64,000 bases of DNA, from NCBI RefSeq assembly GCF_900115775.1, contig NZ_FOXS01000001.1, forward strand, positions 1,178,001 to 1,242,000. Reading direction: 5' to 3'. Position numbers and translations under genes: made by a program. The notes beneath the pieces were generated by a model, which saw only the letters and a program-made list of their open reading frames with translations, was not told the origin of the DNA and made no database searches. Within the stretch, counting starts at the first letter, position 1. The number at the start of each line of letters is the position of its first letter. The stretch comes from Hymenobacter arizonensis (lineage in GTDB: Bacteria; Bacteroidota; Bacteroidia; Cytophagales; Hymenobacteraceae). Below, one piece after another: positions 25,157 to 33,674 of the stretch.

Positions 25157-26161
25157 CTACTCCAGCTCTCCCCGCAGCTGGAACACGCGCCGTAGGTTGC
25201 GAACCAGCTTCGCCGACTCATCAAAATTCAAAGTCTGCTGGCCATCGGAAGCAGCCGTTTCGGGTGTTTCGTGGGTTTCGTACACGATGCCGTCGGCGCC
25301 GGCCAGCACCCCGGCCAAGGCCATGGCGGGCACGTACTCGCGAATGCCGATGCCGTGCGATGGGTCGACAATTACCGGAAGGTGGCTTTTCTCTTTCAGA
25401 ATAGGCACGGCATTCAGGTCCAGGGTATTGCGGCTGGCCGTTTCAAAAGTGCGGATGCCCCGCTCGCATAGAATCAGTTTCTCATTACCACCCGAAAATA
25501 CGTACTCGGCCGAAGACAGCAGCTCTTCGATAGTGCCCGAAATGCCGCGCTTTATCATCACTGGCTTGTCAACGCCGCCCAGGGCATCGAGCAAGTTGAA
25601 GTTCTGCGTGTTGCGGGCCCCCACCTGAAACACATCGACAAAATCGTGCATTTCCTCTACCTGCGACACCTGCATTACCTCCGTCACGATTTTGATGCCG
25701 CGCTCGCGGGCCATGCTGTGAAACAGCCGCAACCCTTCCATGCCCAGGCCGCGGAACGAGTACGGCGACGAGCGGGGCTTGAACACGCCGCCGCGCATCA
25801 GACGCACGCCGTTTTCCACCAGGTGGTTCATCACCTTTTCCATTTGGGCTTCGCTTTCAATGCTGCAAGGGCCGGCGCACAGCGCCAGGGTGCCTTCGCC
25901 TATCGTCACGCCGTCGCCGAGGTCGAGCACGGTAGGTTTCACTCGCCACTTGCGGCTCACCAGCTTGTAGTCGTCCGATACGCGGTGCACGTCGCGCACG
26001 CCGGGCAACTGGCCGATGGTGCGGATATCTAAGTCCTTCTTGCCAATGGCAACCAGGTAATGCGCGTGCTGGGTGTTGACTTCGGTGGCTTTGTAGCCCT
26101 GTTGCTTCAGGTGCTCGGTGATGCCGGGGACCACGGCAGCATTTTCAAGTTGAATTATCAC
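25157..26161 (-). CDS. aroG: 3-deoxy-7-phosphoheptulonate synthase (DAHP synthase, AroF/G type I-beta)
   Basis: A 334-residue enzyme for the first shikimate-pathway step, joining phosphoenolpyruvate and erythrose 4-phosphate. The N-terminal 70 residues form a ferredoxin-like regulatory domain, as in the Thermotoga-type enzymes. The catalytic barrel has CAGPCSIES (about 91-99), MRGGVFKPRSSPYSF, DPSHGIG and ADGIVYETH. The start is a GTG at 26161 giving VIIQLENAAVV; an upstream ATG would begin inside the REP hairpin at 26179-26280. It follows trpA in the aromatic block, supplying precursors for tryptophan, but a T-tracted hairpin stands between them. Confidence 0.93.
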   Translation of the reverse strand: MIIQLENAAVVPGITEHLKQQGYKATEVNTQHAHYLVAIGKKDLDIRTIGQLPGVRDVHRVSDDYKLVSRKWRVKPTVLDLGDGVTIGEGTLALCAGPCSIESEAQMEKVMNHLVENGVRLMRGGVFKPRSSPYSFRGLGMEGLRLFHSMARERGIKIVTEVMQVSQVEEMHDFVDVFQVGARNTQNFNLLDALGGVDKPVMIKRGISGTIEELLSSAEYVFSGGNEKLILCERGIRTFETASRNTLDLNAVPILKEKSHLPVIVDPSHGIGIREYVPAMALAGVLAGADGIVYETHETPETAASDGQQTLNFDESAKLVRNLRRVFQLRGELE

Positions 26162-26178
26162 GGATTTGAAGAGAAAAA

Positions 26179-26280
26179 AGACCGTCATGCTGAGCTTGTC
26201 GAAGCATCTCTACCTCAGTGCTAACTCTATTGACTCAACGAAGCGGTAGAGATGCTTCGACAAGCTCAGCATGACGGTCT
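26179..26280. repeat. REP hairpin with perfect 36-bp arms between trpA and aroG
   Basis: The 36-nt left arm (26179-26214, beginning AGACCGTCATGCTGAGCTTG) is the exact inverse of the right arm (26245-26280), with a 30-nt loop. On the minus strand it is followed by TTTTTT, so it can act as a terminator after trpA. Confidence 0.9.
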
Positions 26281-26298
26281 GAGTGTTTTTTGAAGTGG

Positions 26299-27081
26299 TT
26301 ATGCTTGCTTAATGCCTTGCACAAAGTTGGCCGCCGTGGCTGGGGCGTCGTCGGTGTCTTGCAGCGCCCGAATCAAAGCTGAGCCAATAATGGCGCCGTC
26401 GGCGTGCTCGCAGGCATTGTCGAAGCCACTTTTATCCGCAATGCCGAAGCCGATGAGACGCGGATTCTTCAGGTTCATGGCCGTGATGCGCTGGAAGTAT
26501 TCCCGCTGCGCGTCTACATCGGGCAGCGTAGTGCCCCCGGTAGTGCCCGGCCCCGACACCAGGTAGAGAAAGGCATCGGACAGGGCGTCGAGCCGGCGAA
26601 TACGCTCTTCTGAGGTTTGTGGCGTGATGAGGAAGACAGCCTTCAACCCGTATTTCTGGAACATGGGGTGGTACATTTCTTCGTACTCATCCAAAGGCAA
26701 GTCGGGCAAAATCAGGCCATCGACGCCCACTTCGGCGGCTTTTTTTAGGAAAGCTTCCATGCCAAATTGCAGCACCGGATTGAGGTAGCCCATGAGCAGC
26801 ACCGGTGTTTCAGGCACGGCGGCACGCAGCTCCTGCAGCTGCCCAAATAGCACGGGTAGGTTCATGCCATTTGCCAGGGCGGCCGAGCTACTGCGCTGAA
26901 TGACCGGGCCGTCGGCCAGCGGGTCAGAAAAGGGCATCCCGATTTCTAGGATGTCGGCGCCTGCAGCCACTAGGGCTTTGGCCAGCGGCAGGGTGTCATG
27001 CAGGCTAGGGAAGCCGGCAGTGTAATACATGTTGAGCAGGTTTTGCTTGCTCGCGAAGGCGTCTTTTATTCGGTTGTTCAT
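26299..27081 (-). CDS. trpA: tryptophan synthase alpha subunit
   Basis: A 260-residue TIM barrel that splits indole-3-glycerol phosphate into indole and glyceraldehyde 3-phosphate and passes indole to TrpB. Catalytic Glu is in DILEIGMPFSDPLADGP (about 45), Asp in LILPDLPLDEY, and the phosphate site in YLVSGPGTTGG. Length and motifs are standard. It follows trpB after a 102-bp gap that holds a 39-bp-arm hairpin, and it is followed by a second REP hairpin. Part of the trpEGDCFBA cluster under the leader upstream of trpE. Confidence 0.97.
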   Translation of the reverse strand: MNNRIKDAFASKQNLLNMYYTAGFPSLHDTLPLAKALVAAGADILEIGMPFSDPLADGPVIQRSSSAALANGMNLPVLFGQLQELRAAVPETPVLLMGYLNPVLQFGMEAFLKKAAEVGVDGLILPDLPLDEYEEMYHPMFQKYGLKAVFLITPQTSEERIRRLDALSDAFLYLVSGPGTTGGTTLPDVDAQREYFQRITAMNLKNPRLIGFGIADKSGFDNACEHADGAIIGSALIRALQDTDDAPATAANFVQGIKQA

Positions 27082-27089
27082 GAATATTT

Positions 27090-27176
27090 ACCGCAGAAGA
27101 CGCAGAGGTTTTCGCAGAAGAGCGCAGAAAAACGACCTCTGCGCTCTTCTGCGAAAACCTCTGCGTCTTCTGCGGT
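27090..27176. repeat. perfect 39-bp-arm hairpin between trpB and trpA
   Basis: The left arm 27090-27128 (begins ACCGCAGAAGACGCAGAGG) is the exact inverse of 27138-27176, with a 9-nt loop. Within each arm the unit CGCAGA(A/G)GA is repeated. It leaves only 8-9 nt to each flanking gene. Confidence 0.93.
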
Positions 27177-27183
27177 GAAAAGA

Positions 27184-28380
<1,197 letters not shown>

Positions 28381-28398
28381 GGCAAGATGATGTTTCAG

Positions 28399-29169
28399 TT
28401 AAAGTGTCCCGGCCTCCGGCTCGCTGCGCTTAGCCTGTCGTTGCTTGTGCAACGTGGCAAGCATCTGCTTTACTCGGCCGGCGTCTTTTATTCCGGGTGC
28501 GGTTTCAAAGCCGCTATTCAAATCGACCCCAACCAGGCCGGGGAGTCGCAAAGCCGCAAGCTCAGCGGCATGTTCAAGCCCCAGCCCACCAGCCAGGAAG
28601 TAGGGCACTGGCAGATTGTAGCCCTTTAACAAATCCCAGTCGAAAACGGCTCCGTTGCCGCCCGAAGCTGCGCCCTTGGTGTCGAAAAGAAAGAAGTCGC
28701 AATGCGGTACGTAAGGCAACAAAGCCGCAAAATCAACCGCTTTGCCCACCGCAAAAGCCTTCATAACAAGCAACCCGGCGTCATTTAATTCTTCGCATTG
28801 TGCGGGCGTTTCCTGGCCGTGGAGCTGTGCGGCCCCGAGCCCAAACCGGGCGGCAATAGCTATAATCTTTTCGGTGGTTTCGTTCACGAAAACGCCCACT
28901 TTCCAGATGTTCGCGGGCAGTGCCTGCACCCGCTCGGGAGCCAGCGCCTCCCCCACGTAGCGCGGAGAAGCCGGGGCGAAAATGAAGCCTAAAAAGTCCG
29001 GGCCTAGTTCGGCAACGCCAGCCAGGGCTGCTGCATCGCGCATGCCGCACACTTTCACCAAAAGCCGCGACGCTAGCTCAGTTGCACCAGCTGGCTGCGG
29101 CTGACCAACCGCCACGGGCAAGCCAGCGGCCAGGGCAACATCAGCAGGTAAGTGTCGGGGCGTTTTCAT
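28399..29169 (-). CDS. trpF: phosphoribosylanthranilate isomerase
   Basis: A 256-residue TIM barrel for the third step of tryptophan synthesis. The catalytic Cys is in VKVCGMRD (about 40) and the general acid Asp in FLFDTKGAASGG; the phosphate loop is FLAGGLG and the C-terminal DLNSGFE is standard. About 33 extra residues precede the usual start KVCGM, Ala/Pro-rich and probably disordered; a later start is possible, but no clean in-frame ATG lies between. It sits 13 bp after trpC. The C-terminal basic tail is also longer than usual. Confidence 0.93.
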   Translation of the reverse strand: MKTPRHLPADVALAAGLPVAVGQPQPAGATELASRLLVKVCGMRDAAALAGVAELGPDFLGFIFAPASPRYVGEALAPERVQALPANIWKVGVFVNETTEKIIAIAARFGLGAAQLHGQETPAQCEELNDAGLLVMKAFAVGKAVDFAALLPYVPHCDFFLFDTKGAASGGNGAVFDWDLLKGYNLPVPYFLAGGLGLEHAAELAALRLPGLVGVDLNSGFETAPGIKDAGRVKQMLATLHKQRQAKRSEPEAGTL

Positions 29170-29182
29170 GGCTTATTGCTGA

Positions 29183-30007
29183 CTAGGAAACGAGAACCGG
29201 CTTGGGCAAAGCCGCGATTTCCTGTACCAGGGCCGCGCAGGCACGCTCTGGGCGGGCGTTTCGCATAAAAGCTTCGCCAAGCAAAAAGCCCCGGTAGCCC
29301 GCCTCGCGCAGTGTGCCAATGGCCGCAGCGCTGGAGATGCCGCTTTCCGATACTTTCACAAACTCATTGGGAATGGCCGCAGCCAGGTCCAACGAGGTGT
29401 CGAGGCTTAGGCTGAAATCGTGCAGGTTGCGGTTGTTGACCCCCACCAAATCCACCGCATCGGCACTAATGGAGCGGGCCAGCTCGTCGCCATCGTGCAC
29501 CTCGAGCAGCACTTCCATACCAAACGAGCGCGCCAGGCTGCCCAGTGTTTTGATTTCTTCGGGCGTGAGCACTGCGGCAATCAGTAGCACGGCATCAGCG
29601 CCAATGCTCTTGGCTTCGAGAATCTGATATTCATCTACCACAAAGTCCTTGCGCAGAATGGGGCAGAAATTGAAGCGACGAGCAGTAGACAGGTCCTCGT
29701 TTTTGCCGCCAAAAAACTCAGCATCAGTCAGAATAGAGAGTGCAGCAGCGCCGGCCTGCATGTAGCCCAGCGTAGTGCGCTCCACGGGTGCGTATTGATT
29801 AATCCAGCCCTTGGAAGGCGACTTGCGCTTGAACTCCGCAACGAGGCCACTGCCATTTTCACGGAGCAGGTACTGCCGCAACGAAAGCGGCTTGGACTTG
29901 AAGTACAGGCTGGTTTCAAGCAGCTTAACGGGCACCAGCTCGCGGCGGGTAGCTACCTCTTTGCGCTTGTGCGCGACGATGGTTTGCAGGATGGTGGGCT
30001 GAGACAT
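29183..30007 (-). CDS. trpC: indole-3-glycerol-phosphate synthase
   Basis: A 274-residue enzyme closing the indole ring. Key family motifs: LVAEFKRKSPSKG (catalytic Lys, about 55-67), ILTDAEFFGG, LRKDFVVDEYQI (general acid Lys), LLEVHD, GVNNRNL and VSESGIS. The start MSQPTILQTIV at 30007 was chosen; an ATG 18 nt upstream is possible. It is tightly packed with trpD upstream (46 bp) and trpF downstream (13 bp), with no repeat between them. Confidence 0.96.
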   Translation of the reverse strand: MSQPTILQTIVAHKRKEVATRRELVPVKLLETSLYFKSKPLSLRQYLLRENGSGLVAEFKRKSPSKGWINQYAPVERTTLGYMQAGAAALSILTDAEFFGGKNEDLSTARRFNFCPILRKDFVVDEYQILEAKSIGADAVLLIAAVLTPEEIKTLGSLARSFGMEVLLEVHDGDELARSISADAVDLVGVNNRNLHDFSLSLDTSLDLAAAIPNEFVKVSESGISSAAAIGTLREAGYRGFLLGEAFMRNARPERACAALVQEIAALPKPVLVS

Positions 30008-30053
30008 GGGGCGTATGGTGGTCAATTATTGGTTGTCGGTACTACCGATTGAT

Positions 30054-31049
30054 TTATTGAGTCGCGAGCATCGTTTCGAAGGCGCGCCGGGCAGCGCCCG
30101 TATCCAGCGATTCGCGGCTTTGGGCCAGGGCGTCGTCCCAGCTCAGCGCCGGGCGGGCGCATTGCAAAGCCAGGGCGGCGTTCGCGGTTACTACGTTGCG
30201 CTGGGCGGGCGTGGCGCCACCGTCGAGCACTTGCTTAAAAATGCCTGCCGAGGCGGCCACAGTGCTGCCACCAGCCAGGTCGGCGGCCGCGCAGGCGGCT
30301 AACCCCAGCGTTTCGGCAGTTATCATTTGCTCGCCGGTTTGGGAGGAAACAACTTTGGCGGGACCGGTCAGGGCCAGCTCATCGTAGCCATCCAGGGCGT
30401 GCACCACGGCGTAGCGTGTGCCCGTAGGCTGCATGAGATAATGGTATAGCCGCTGCAGCTCAAGGCTGAAGACGCCCAGCAGTTGGGCCGCCGGGCGGGC
30501 CGGGTTCACCAACGGCCCCAGAATATTGAAGAAGGTACGCAAACCCAATTCCCGCCGAATGGGCCCGGCGTGGCGCATGGCCGGATGAAAGGCCGGCGCG
30601 TGTAAAAAGCAGATGCCCGCCCGCTCCAGCTGCCGACGCAACTGGTCGGTGCTGGCTTCGAAGTCGTAGCCAAAATGCGCCAGCACATTTGAGGCCCCAC
30701 ACACCGACGACACCCCAAAGTTGCCGTGCTTGGCCACCTGCACACCCGCGCCGGCCACTACAAAGCAAGCTAGCGTGGAGATGTTGATGGTGTCTTTGCC
30801 GTCGCCACCCGTGCCTACAATGTCTAGCACCTCGTTGGTACCCAGCTGAGGGTCGCGGCTCAGGTCGAGCAGGGCCTGGCGGAAGCCCGCCAATTCCGCC
30901 ACCGTGATGGGCCGCATCCGGTACACGGCCAGGAAGGCGGCCGTTTCGGCGGGGTTGGCGCCGCCCTCGCCCAGCTGCCGCATGGCGGCGTGCGCCTCGG
31001 CCAGGGTCAGGGGCTGGTGGTCAAATAACTTGTTGAGGATGTGTTTCAA
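30054..31049 (-). CDS. trpD: anthranilate phosphoribosyltransferase
   Basis: A 331-residue enzyme adding phosphoribose from PRPP to anthranilate. The PRPP loop GTGGDGKDTINIST is at about residues 79-92, and HGNFGVSS (in AKHGNFGVSS) and the anthranilate region (HPAMRHAGPIRRELGLRT) are present. The normal N-terminus KHILNKLFDHQPLT begins with a TTG codon at 31049; no ATG is better placed, so TTG is the likely start. A REP hairpin separates it from trpG. Confidence 0.96.
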   Translation of the reverse strand: MKHILNKLFDHQPLTLAEAHAAMRQLGEGGANPAETAAFLAVYRMRPITVAELAGFRQALLDLSRDPQLGTNEVLDIVGTGGDGKDTINISTLACFVVAGAGVQVAKHGNFGVSSVCGASNVLAHFGYDFEASTDQLRRQLERAGICFLHAPAFHPAMRHAGPIRRELGLRTFFNILGPLVNPARPAAQLLGVFSLELQRLYHYLMQPTGTRYAVVHALDGYDELALTGPAKVVSSQTGEQMITAETLGLAACAAADLAGGSTVAASAGIFKQVLDGGATPAQRNVVTANAALALQCARPALSWDDALAQSRESLDTGAARRAFETMLATQ

Positions 31050-31065
31050 AACGCTTGTTTTTTAG

Positions 31066-31183
31066 AACGTCATGCTGAGGGCAGCCGAAGCATCTCGCGT
31101 GTAGTAGTAACCTAATCGTTAGCTGCGCTGACCTCTGGTTCAACGATGCGAGCGAGATGCTTCGACTGCGCTCAGCATGACGC
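31066..31183. repeat. REP hairpin between trpG and trpD
   Basis: CGTCATGCTGAG and the arm to about 31101 pair imperfectly with the arm 31147-31182 (...GCTCAGCATGACG). No T-tract follows on the minus strand, so termination is unlikely and it is more likely a processing or stability site. Confidence 0.8.
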
Positions 31184-31200
31184 CCATTTTATGCAGTTGT

Positions 31201-31770
31201 TTAACTCAACCAATTTTCCAGCATTTTGTGGCCGTGCTCGGTCAAAATACTCTCAGGATGAAACTGCACACCGCGCACATCGAACTGCCGATGACGAAAG
31301 GCCAGTACCTCGCCGTTGGCGTCGCGGGCCGTGGTTTCCAGCTCGGTGGGCATGGTTTCGGGACGAACGGCCCAGGAGTGGTAGCGGCCCACCTGAAATC
31401 GCGGCGGCAGGCCGGCGAAAAGCCGCTCGTCCGGGGCCGTTACTTCCGCCTCATTGGCAACACCATGCAGCACTGCGGGCATGTTATAGAGCGTAGCGCC
31501 AAAGCTTTCGGCCAAGCCCTGATGCCCCAGGCACACGCCCAGAATCCGCTTGGTGGGCGCATAGGTCTTGATGATTTGCGGCATTAAGCCGGCTTCGGCC
31601 GGAATTCCAGGGCCGGGCGAAAGCATGATGGCGTCGTAAGCGGCCACAGCCTCGAGTGGCATCTGGTCGTTACGGGTCACGGTTAGGTTGGCGCCGTGGC
31701 CCAACTCACGCAGCAGGTGCACCAGGTTGTAGGTGAAAGAATCGTAGTTGTCGAGAACGAGGATTTTCAT
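31201..31770 (-). CDS. trpG: anthranilate synthase glutamine amidotransferase subunit
   Basis: A 189-residue class-I glutamine amidotransferase that supplies ammonia to TrpE. The catalytic triad is visible: Cys in GVCLGHQGLAESFG (about 80) and His/Glu in GVQFHPESIL (about 170). The N-terminus NYDSFTYNLVHLL and the motif LSPGPGIP are typical. It is a separate chain rather than fused to TrpD or TrpE. It lies between trpE and trpD, with REP hairpins on both sides. Dual use for folate (PabA role) is common in this family and cannot be excluded. Confidence 0.96.
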   Translation of the reverse strand: MKILVLDNYDSFTYNLVHLLRELGHGANLTVTRNDQMPLEAVAAYDAIMLSPGPGIPAEAGLMPQIIKTYAPTKRILGVCLGHQGLAESFGATLYNMPAVLHGVANEAEVTAPDERLFAGLPPRFQVGRYHSWAVRPETMPTELETTARDANGEVLAFRHRQFDVRGVQFHPESILTEHGHKMLENWLS

Positions 31771-31787
31771 AGACTTAAAATAAAAAG

Positions 31788-31886
31788 AACGTCATGTCGA
31801 GCGCAGCCGAGACATCTCGCGTGCGTCGTTGAATGATTGAATTGCTGCAGCACGCGAGATGTCTCGGCTGCGCTCGACATAACGTT
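31788..31886. repeat. REP hairpin between trpE and trpG
   Basis: The left arm 31788-31824 (AACGTCATGTCGAGCGCAGC...) inverts almost perfectly at 31850-31886. On the minus strand the hairpin is followed by TTTTTATTTT before the trpG ATG, so partial termination is possible. Confidence 0.85.
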
Positions 31887-31904
31887 TCCATAACGTTCCT
31901 TGTA

Positions 31905-33329
31905 CTAATAAACATCAGTAGCTGCTTTAAGCGCTGCCCGTAGGGCGCCCAACTTGTGGTGCACCTCTTCCAGTTCAGATTGCACGCTGGAAGCAGCCAC
32001 CACACCGGCGCCAGCCTGGAAATAAAGCTGGTTGCCGGTGCTCAAAAACGAGCGAATCATGATGGCGTGGTTGAAGTTGCCATCGAAGCCCAGGTGGCCG
32101 ATGCAGCCGCCGTAATAGCCGCGGGCTGTGGGCTCCAGCCCGTCAATCAGCTGCAGGGCGCGGTGCTTGGGGGCGCCCGAGAGCGTGCCGGCCGGAAAGG
32201 TATCGGCCACCACTTGCAAAGTGTCGGTACCCGCGTCCAGCTGGGCCGTGACGTGGCTAACCAAGTGAATGACGTGCGAATAGAACTGAATTTCGCGCAG
32301 GGTCCGCACTTTCACTTCGGTGCCGTGGCGGGCCAGGTCGTTGCGGGCCAGGTCCACCAGCATCACGTGCTCGGCATTCTCCTTGGGGTCGGCGGCCAGG
32401 CGCTGGGCGGCGGCGGCATCGGCGGCGTCGTCGCCGGTGCGGCGGTAGGTGCCGGCAATGGGATACAGGCTGGCTTCGCGGCCCTGCACCAGCACCTGAG
32501 CCTCGGGCGAGGACCCGAAGATTTTGTAGTCGCCGTAGTCGAAGTAGAACAGGTAGGGCGAAGGGTTGATAGAGCGTAGCGCCCGATACACGTTGAACTC
32601 ATCGCCCGAGAAACCTTGCTGAAAACGGCGCGAGAGCACAATCTGGAACACGTCGCCGCGCATGCAGTGCGCCTGGCCTTGGGTGAGGCGCGCCAGAAAC
32701 TCGGTGTCGGTTTGGTTGCTGGACTCCTCTCCCACCGTGGCGAAGCTGAACACGGGCACGCTGGGGTTGCGCACCAAGTTCTCGAGGCGGTCGAGACCGT
32801 TGTTCTCGGTTTCGTGGCCGGCCACACCGTGCTCAAACAGGAATAGCTCCTGACGGAAGTGGTTAAAGGCAATAACGTAGCGATACACGCCGTAGCGGAT
32901 GAGCGGCACATTGCCGGCAGGAATCTTGGCCGCGTTGAAGGTCACATCTTCAAAGCTCTGCACCGCTTCATAGCCCATATACCCAAACAGACCAGTGCTA
33001 ATGAAGGGCATTTTGGCCGCTGCGGCATCGGGCACGAAAGCGGCAGCAAATTTCCGCAGCTCTGCCAGGGCCTGGCGCGGCTCGTGAAGCTGCTGGGTGG
33101 TCACTTGGCCATCGGGAAAGGACTGGCGCAACTCGCCGCCCCGCCGCAACTCAAACGTGGCCAAGGGCTCGCAGGCCAGGTAGCTAAAAGCATTTTGCTG
33201 GCCGTGGTAGTCGGCACTTTCCAGCAGGAGGCAGTTGGGGTACTGGTCGCGCAGGCGCAGGTATAGCCCCACCGGAGTCACGGTGTCGGCTAGCAGGCGG
33301 CGGTGGGCAGTGGTAAGTTGGTAAGACAC
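31905..33329 (-). CDS. trpE: anthranilate synthase component I
   Basis: A 474-residue chorismate-using enzyme that makes anthranilate with TrpG, the committed step to tryptophan. LLLESADYHG near the N-terminus (about 34) is the tryptophan feedback-binding motif. The catalytic domain has IVLSRRF, FGSSPEAQ, PIAGTYRR, LVDLARNDLAR, and the C-terminal AGAGVVAASS. The start is a GTG giving VSYQLTTAHRRLLADTV; the nearest in-frame ATG (33389) lies inside the attenuator terminator. It is the first gene of the trp cluster and is controlled by the leader at 33386-33560. Confidence 0.97.
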   Translation of the reverse strand: MSYQLTTAHRRLLADTVTPVGLYLRLRDQYPNCLLLESADYHGQQNAFSYLACEPLATFELRRGGELRQSFPDGQVTTQQLHEPRQALAELRKFAAAFVPDAAAAKMPFISTGLFGYMGYEAVQSFEDVTFNAAKIPAGNVPLIRYGVYRYVIAFNHFRQELFLFEHGVAGHETENNGLDRLENLVRNPSVPVFSFATVGEESSNQTDTEFLARLTQGQAHCMRGDVFQIVLSRRFQQGFSGDEFNVYRALRSINPSPYLFYFDYGDYKIFGSSPEAQVLVQGREASLYPIAGTYRRTGDDAADAAAAQRLAADPKENAEHVMLVDLARNDLARHGTEVKVRTLREIQFYSHVIHLVSHVTAQLDAGTDTLQVVADTFPAGTLSGAPKHRALQLIDGLEPTARGYYGGCIGHLGFDGNFNHAIMIRSFLSTGNQLYFQAGAGVVAASSVQSELEEVHHKLGALRAALKAATDVY

Positions 33330-33387
33330 TGGGAAGCGTGGGTTGAACGAGGAAGACCAACAAATGGCCTTAGCTGGAATAAAATGC

Positions 33388-33415
33388 AAAAAGCCCGGCT
33401 TGCGGCCGGGCTTTT
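33388..33415 (-). terminator. attenuator terminator (segments 3:4) upstream of trpE
   Basis: On the minus strand AAAAGCCCGGC (414-404) pairs with GCCGGGCTTTTT (399-388), then runs into T-rich DNA. It lies between the leader peptide and the trpE GTG, about 58 nt before the start codon. Confidence 0.88.
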
Positions 33416-33487
33416 GTGGTCAAAGGCAAAATCAAAGGTGACTTCACTAGGCGCACAGGCAGTCCGGTCCGATGTTTCGGAGCTGCC
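33404..33487 (-). promoter_or_regulatory. alternative RNA pairings of the trp attenuator
   Basis: Segment 1 GGCAGCTCCGA (33487-33477) pairs with segment 2 TCGGACCGGACTGCC (33472-33458). Segment 2 GGACCGGACT (33470-33461) can instead pair with segment 3 AGCCCGGCC (33412-33404) with one bulge and one mismatch. Segment 3 is also the 5' strand of the terminator. Found by hand; energies were not computed. Confidence 0.75.
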
Positions 33488-33521
33488 ACCACCAAGCCTG
33501 GGAAGTACGATGTAAGGTCAT
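33447..33521 (-). CDS. trpL: trp operon leader peptide
   Basis: A 24-codon frame (MTLHRTSQA-WWW-QLRNIGPDCLCA) ending in TAG. Codons 10-12 are three consecutive Trp UGG codons (33486-33494). The chance of three adjacent Trp codons in so short a frame beside trpE is very low. It starts about 32 nt after the -7 box TATCTTTG at 33553-33560. Just downstream, RNA segment 1 (33477-33487) pairs with segment 2 (33458-33472). A ribosome stalled on the Trp codons would cover segment 1 and free segment 2, allowing pairing with segment 3 (33404-33412) and preventing the terminator. Too short for standard gene finders. Confidence 0.88.
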   Translation of the reverse strand: MTLHRTSQAWWWQLRNIGPDCLCA

Positions 33522-33552
33522 TTTTGGGAAAGCGCTTTTCTGAAACGCGTCG

Positions 33553-33560
33553 CAAAGATA
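33553..33560 (-). promoter_or_regulatory. -7 promoter box of the trp operon
   Basis: TATCTTTG on the minus strand, an exact TAnnTTTG match, about 32 nt before the leader-peptide ATG. A TTG occurs 23 nt upstream, so the -33 spacing is longer than ideal. Confidence 0.6.
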
Positions 33561-33674
33561 AAGCAACTTTGTTAAAATAGCAGCAACGGCCTTAAAATAA
33601 CACTGCAAGCTTCGTAGCAGTTGCTTATTATCATCAGCATTATTGCAAAAGTACTCCTCTGCCATTTATGAAAT

